DNA of 64,000 nucleotides, from NCBI GenBank assembly GCA_029747015.1, contig JAKOGI010002473.1:1-64000 (forward strand). Direction: 5' to 3'. The stretch comes from Carnegiea gigantea (taxonomy: Eukaryota > Streptophyta > Magnoliopsida > Caryophyllales > Cactaceae). Of the stretch, positions 59,980-64,000 are shown one piece after another. The notes under the pieces were generated by a model. It made no database searches, was not told the origin of the DNA, and saw nothing but the letters and a program-made list of their open reading frames with translations. A program made the translations under genes and the position numbers. Position 1 is the first letter of the stretch; every line of letters begins with the position of its first letter.

Positions 59980-60265
59980 GACGGACAAAGCGACGCGTCA
60001 GACAGCGTCGGAAAAATTGCAGACAAACCGACGGAATTTCAGACGAACTCCGATGGAAAATTAAATTTCCGACGGATTTTCCGACGGAAGAATATTCCGT
60101 CGGAAATTCCGACGGAAATTCCGACGGAATTCCGTCGGAATTCCGGAACTCCGACGGAATTTCCGACGGAGTTCCGTCGGAAATTCGAAATTCCGACGGG
60201 AATTCCGTCGGGGCAGAGTTCCGACGGAATTTCCGACGGAATCCCGTCGGTAATTCCGTCGGAAT
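59980..60265. repeat. Subterminal repeats of CACTA 2 (CCGACGGA)
   Basis: About 17 copies of CCGACGGA or its complement TCCGTCGG in 285 bp, many as adjacent inverted pairs (TTCCGACGGAATTCCGTCGG). Probable binding sites for the element's DNA-binding protein. The long minus-strand frame over this array is a repeat artefact. Confidence 0.9.
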
Positions 60266-60688
60266 TCCGCGCGGATCTCGACCCCGTTTGCCCGGCTTTA
60301 AATTGGGGGGGAGGGGTGAGATTTCGAGCGGTTTTTGGAGAAATAGAGAGAGAAAGTGTTCGAAAAAGGAGAGAGGGAGAAGGAGGAAGAGAGAGAAAGT
60401 GAGATTTCAAGGGTTTGATCATCGAAAAATTTAACGGTAAGTGATATTTTTGCTTAATTTATTGTTTGAAATTGAAATTGTTAAGTTAATTGATAATTTT
60501 TACGGTCTTTGTTTTTCACGTTTTGTCGCCGCCAGTGCCACCACTAGTGTCGTCACCGTCTGTAATCAGATTGATTTTTCGGGTGTGCGAAGGTTAGTAG
60601 AATTGTTCCGCTTTCAAGTTGTGTTAATTTGATATGTGATGTTCATTTTTCGGGTATATGAAAATTAGCAGAAGCATGTTTGTTTTGT

Positions 60689-61900
60689 TTGAATAATTTT
60701 TTTTTCTGTTGAATATAAATTTGAATAACGTTAGTTTTTTATTTAATTTATTAAATATGTATGTTAGAATAAGTGGAGTAAAGCATGTTAAGTATGTAGA
60801 TCTGTAATAATTATTTGGCTATTTGAAAATGTTAAATATGTTAAGCATATATATTATGTTTTATTAAAATGAATATTTTAAATGAAACAAGTTTGTTTAT
60901 AATCAAATATTAAATATGTTAGGCATGAATGTTTTTGGAGGTATGATTTAATTTTTTATAATTTGTTTAGTTTGAATAATTTATTTTTCTCATTGAATAT
61001 AAATTTATATAACGTTAGTTTTTTAGGATAAGTGAAGTAAAACGTGTTCAGTATGTAGATCTGTAATAATTATTTGGTTATTTGAAAATGTTAAATATGT
61101 TAAGCATGTATATTATGTTTGATTAAAGTGAACAATTTAAATAAAACAAGTTTGTTTATTATCAAATGTTAAATATGTTAGGCATGAATGTTTAGTTTCA
61201 ATAATTTATTTTTTCCGTTGAATATAAATTTATATAACGTTAGTTTTTTAGAATAAGTGAAGTAAAACGTGTTGAGTATGTAGATTTGCAATAATTATTT
61301 GGTTATTTGAAAATGTTAAGTAAGTTAAGCATGTATATTATGTTTTCTTAAAGTGAATAATTTAAATGAAACAAGTTTGTTTATTATAAAATGTTAAATA
61401 TGTTAGGCATGAATGTTTGTTGAGGTATGATTTAATTTTTATAATTTGTTTAGTTTGAATAATTTATTTTATCCGTTGAATATAAATTTGAATAACGTTA
61501 GTTTTTTAATTAATTTATTAAATATGTATATTAGAATAAGTGAACTAAAACGTGTTAAGTATGTAGATCTGCAATAATTGTTTGTTTATTATAAAATGTT
61601 AAATATGTTAGGCATGAAAGTTTTTTGAGGTATGATATAATTTTTTGTAATTTGTTTAGTTTGAATAATTTATTTTTTATTTAATTTATTAAATATGTAT
61701 ATTACAATAAGTGGAGTAAAACATGTTAAGTATGTAGATCTGTAATAATTATTTTGTTATTTGAAAATGTTAAATATGTTAAGCATATATATTATGTTTT
61801 ATTAAAGTGAATAATTTAAGTGCAACAAGTTTGTTCATTATAAAATGTTAAATATGTAAGCCATGAATGTTTTTTGAGGTTTGATTTAATTTTTTATAAT
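60689..61900 (+). repeat. Degenerate tandem repeat in the CACTA 2 leader intron
   Basis: About five copies, at roughly 60689, 60970, 61196, 61455 and 61660, of a 205-280-bp unit. It contains TTGAATAATTTATTTTT, GTTGAATATAAATTT, AACGTTAGTTTTT, TAAGTATGTAGATCTG and TAAATATGTTAGGCATGAA. Copies differ by internal deletions. Confidence 0.75.
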
Positions 61901-62054
61901 GTGTTCTATGTACTTTATTTGTGTCGTAAAATATGGATGTGAATTACATTCAAATTTAAGTTTGTTTATCAAGTGTATTTATTTGAACAAATAGAGTAAA
62001 ATAGTATAACAATGTTAAGTATATATTATAACATATTACAAAATATATATTTAT

Positions 62055-62187
<133 letters not shown>

Positions 62188-62269
62188 CTGGTTAAATAGA
62201 TTTCTAAAAAAATTTTATTGTAATTGGTTGTAGCTTACATAACAATTAAGGCAATCATATTAGCAACAT

Positions 62270-64000
62270 ATGGATAAGCCGTTGCATCGTCAATTGATGT
62301 ATAAGAGAAGAAATCCTAATGGACATGGACTTAGAGATGAGTGGTTGATGGGAGTTAATATATTTGATGAATTTGCACGAAATCAAGAGGAGTATAGAGT
62401 TATTGGAGCTTATAGATGTCCATATGTGCGAAGTGCAAAAATATGCAATATTTTACACCTGATGTTGTAAAGTCTCATTTGTATAGAAAGGGGTTTGTGA
62501 AGAATTATTGGTATTGGACAAGTCATGGGGAAGAAGATAATTCGGAAGCAGGGGGTGCAAGTACTTCACATTCTATGAATTTTGATTACGATCACACCGA
62601 TCATAATCATATGGAGAACATGCTTCATACTGCCTTCCAAGTTAATGAAATAAACATGAGTAGCCATCAGGACGCAAATCCTGAGGCATTTTATACTATG
62701 CTTGAGTCTGCCCAAAAACCGTTATATGAAGGTTGCAACATAACTGAACTTGAAACATCTGTGAGACTGCTTAGTATTAAATCGGGGAACAACATGTCTC
62801 AACGTTGTTTCAATGAAGTTGTTGACCTGATGAAAGACATATGCCCTTCTGAAAGTGGCATTCCAAAAAATTATCATCAGCAACTCAGAAAAGTGAGAGA
62901 TTTAGGTATGGATGTTCAGGAAATTGATTGTTGTCCGAACGGTTGCATGCTTTATTATAAACAGGATGAGGGGATGTCCGCATGTAAATTTTGTGGACAT
63001 GCAAGATATTTACCAAAGAAATCCACCCAACGAGGTAATAAAGTTGTTTCATATGCAAAAATGCACTACCTGCCTTTAATCCCAAGATTGCAACGACTTT
63101 ATGCGTCGAAAAGGACTGCCGTCCATATGAGATGGCATCATGAGCACCGCCAAGAATCAGGTGTTCTCCGACATCCGTCAGATGCATTAGCTTGGAAGCA
63201 TTTTGATCAAAAGTATTCGAATTTCGCAGCAGAGCCTCGAAATATAAGGTTAGGTCTTTGTGCTGATGGTTTCACACCATTTTCTATATCTGGGAGAGCA
63301 TATTCTGTGTGGCCAATTGTAGTTACACCTTACAACTTGCCTCCAGATATGTGTATGACAACCCCGTACATGTTTTTAAGTTGTCTTATTCCGGGCCCAA
63401 CAAATCCGAAGAATAGGATTGATGTGTACTTGCAACCCTTAATTGATGAGGTGAAAATGCTGTGGGATGTTGGGGTTGATACATTTGATGTTTCATGCGG
63501 GGAAACTTTTAGATTGCATGCCTCGTTGATGTGGACAATTAATGATTTCCCCGCATATGGTATGTTATCCGGTTGGAGTACTCATGGGTTGTTAGCATGT
63601 CCGGTTTGTATGAACCAAAATTGTGCATTCCAGTTACAGCATGGCCGAAAGCCCTCTTGGTTTGATTGCCATCGTCGGTTCTTGCCTCGAAATCATTGCT
63701 TTAGAGCTAATAAAGTTGCCTTCCGTAAAGGAAAAACCGTACACATTGGCCCTCCCCAAAGGATTTCTGGTGAAATATTGTCTGAAATAGTGTCGCCATT
63801 GCCTAAAGTGACTGAAAATATCCATTTTCAAATTCCGGGATTTGAGGAAAATGAACATAATTGGACAAAACAAAGTATCTTTTGGGAGTTGCCGTATTGG
63901 AAACATCAACTTCTGAGGCATAACCTTGATGTTATGCATATAGAGAAAAATTTCAGTGAAAATATTATAAACACAGTGATGGATGTGCCCGGAAGAACAA
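62270..64000 (+). CDS. TNPD transposase (Transposase_21) of CACTA 2, partial, one frameshift
   Basis: Starts at ATG 62270 (MDKPLHRQLMYKRRNP), the usual N-terminus with a GVNIFDEFA block and an RCP start of a zinc-binding motif. At about 62415-62430 the frame shifts by one base. From 62431 the second frame (KCKNMQYFTPDVVKSHL) stays open for over 520 codons to the window edge. Conserved family blocks there are GIPKNYHQ, CPNGCMLYY, ACKFCGHARY, RLYASKRTA with MRWHHEH, LGLCADGFTPF, VTPYNLPPDMCM, LIPGPTNPKNRIDVYLQPL, CPVCM and RHNLDVMHIEKN. The enzyme cuts at the CACTA ends. The C-terminal half lies outside. The single lesion may be real inactivation or a sequencing error. Confidence 0.85.

Noticed and set aside
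60039..60422. 127-codon minus-strand frame with repeated SVGISDGI-like units
   Set aside because: It is the reverse reading of the CACTA 2 subterminal array; repeat periodicity explains the open frame.

Overview
The window is nuclear DNA of a flowering plant, most likely a eudicot. Split genes with GT-AG introns, an AT-rich background, long (TA)n and (CA)n arrays, CACTA transposons, Ty3/gypsy and copia-like elements, MITEs and an endogenous caulimovirid all point that way. Only two host genes look intact; most of the rest is layered mobile DNA.

Layout. 1-1458: intergenic DNA with one MITE (575-854). 1459-18502: one old LTR retrotransposon, recognised from its two LTRs (1459-1858 and 18088-18502) and a perfect 5-bp target duplication ATTTC. 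Its original coding region is not recognisable. Nested in it are a decayed endogenous pararetrovirus on the minus strand (about 2560-8947), which may sit inside a smaller terminal-inverted-repeat element (2099-9199), and a CACTA transposon (10301-15104) packed with microsatellites and GGTCTC/GAGACC subterminal repeats. 18508-23937: intergenic DNA with a TPR-protein pseudogene and two minisatellite-like patches.

24463-38533: a complete 12-exon gene for a 325-residue plastid-type protein with two tandem thioredoxin/GST-N folds. It has a 19-nt microexon carrying the CPFC motif, a whole chromovirus-type Ty3/gypsy element (25905-32196) in intron 2, and a tandem duplication of its last exon. 39030-48780: intergenic DNA with a LINE 3' fragment, several MITEs, local direct duplications and a compound trinucleotide array. 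48865-52828: a complete six-exon alpha-carbonic anhydrase gene (260 residues) with a signal peptide and the three zinc histidines, but a lysine where the proton-shuttle histidine usually lies. 53768-58146: the 3' part of a Tekay/Del-like Ty3/gypsy element with a 2.6-kb LTR. 59955-64000: the 5' part of a second, better preserved CACTA element, with CCGACGGA subterminal repeats, a repeat-filled leader intron and a TNPD (Transposase_21) reading frame running off the window.

The two host genes are unrelated: one is probably plastid redox/glutathione chemistry, the other secreted CO2/bicarbonate chemistry. Nothing here is clearly a new biological system. The strongest second-look items are the nested stack with its pararetrovirus, the microexon, the duplicated terminal exon, and the odd active site and short N-terminus of the carbonic anhydrase. 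Exon boundaries were read by eye from splice signals, reading phase and protein-family resemblance; no alignment was run.
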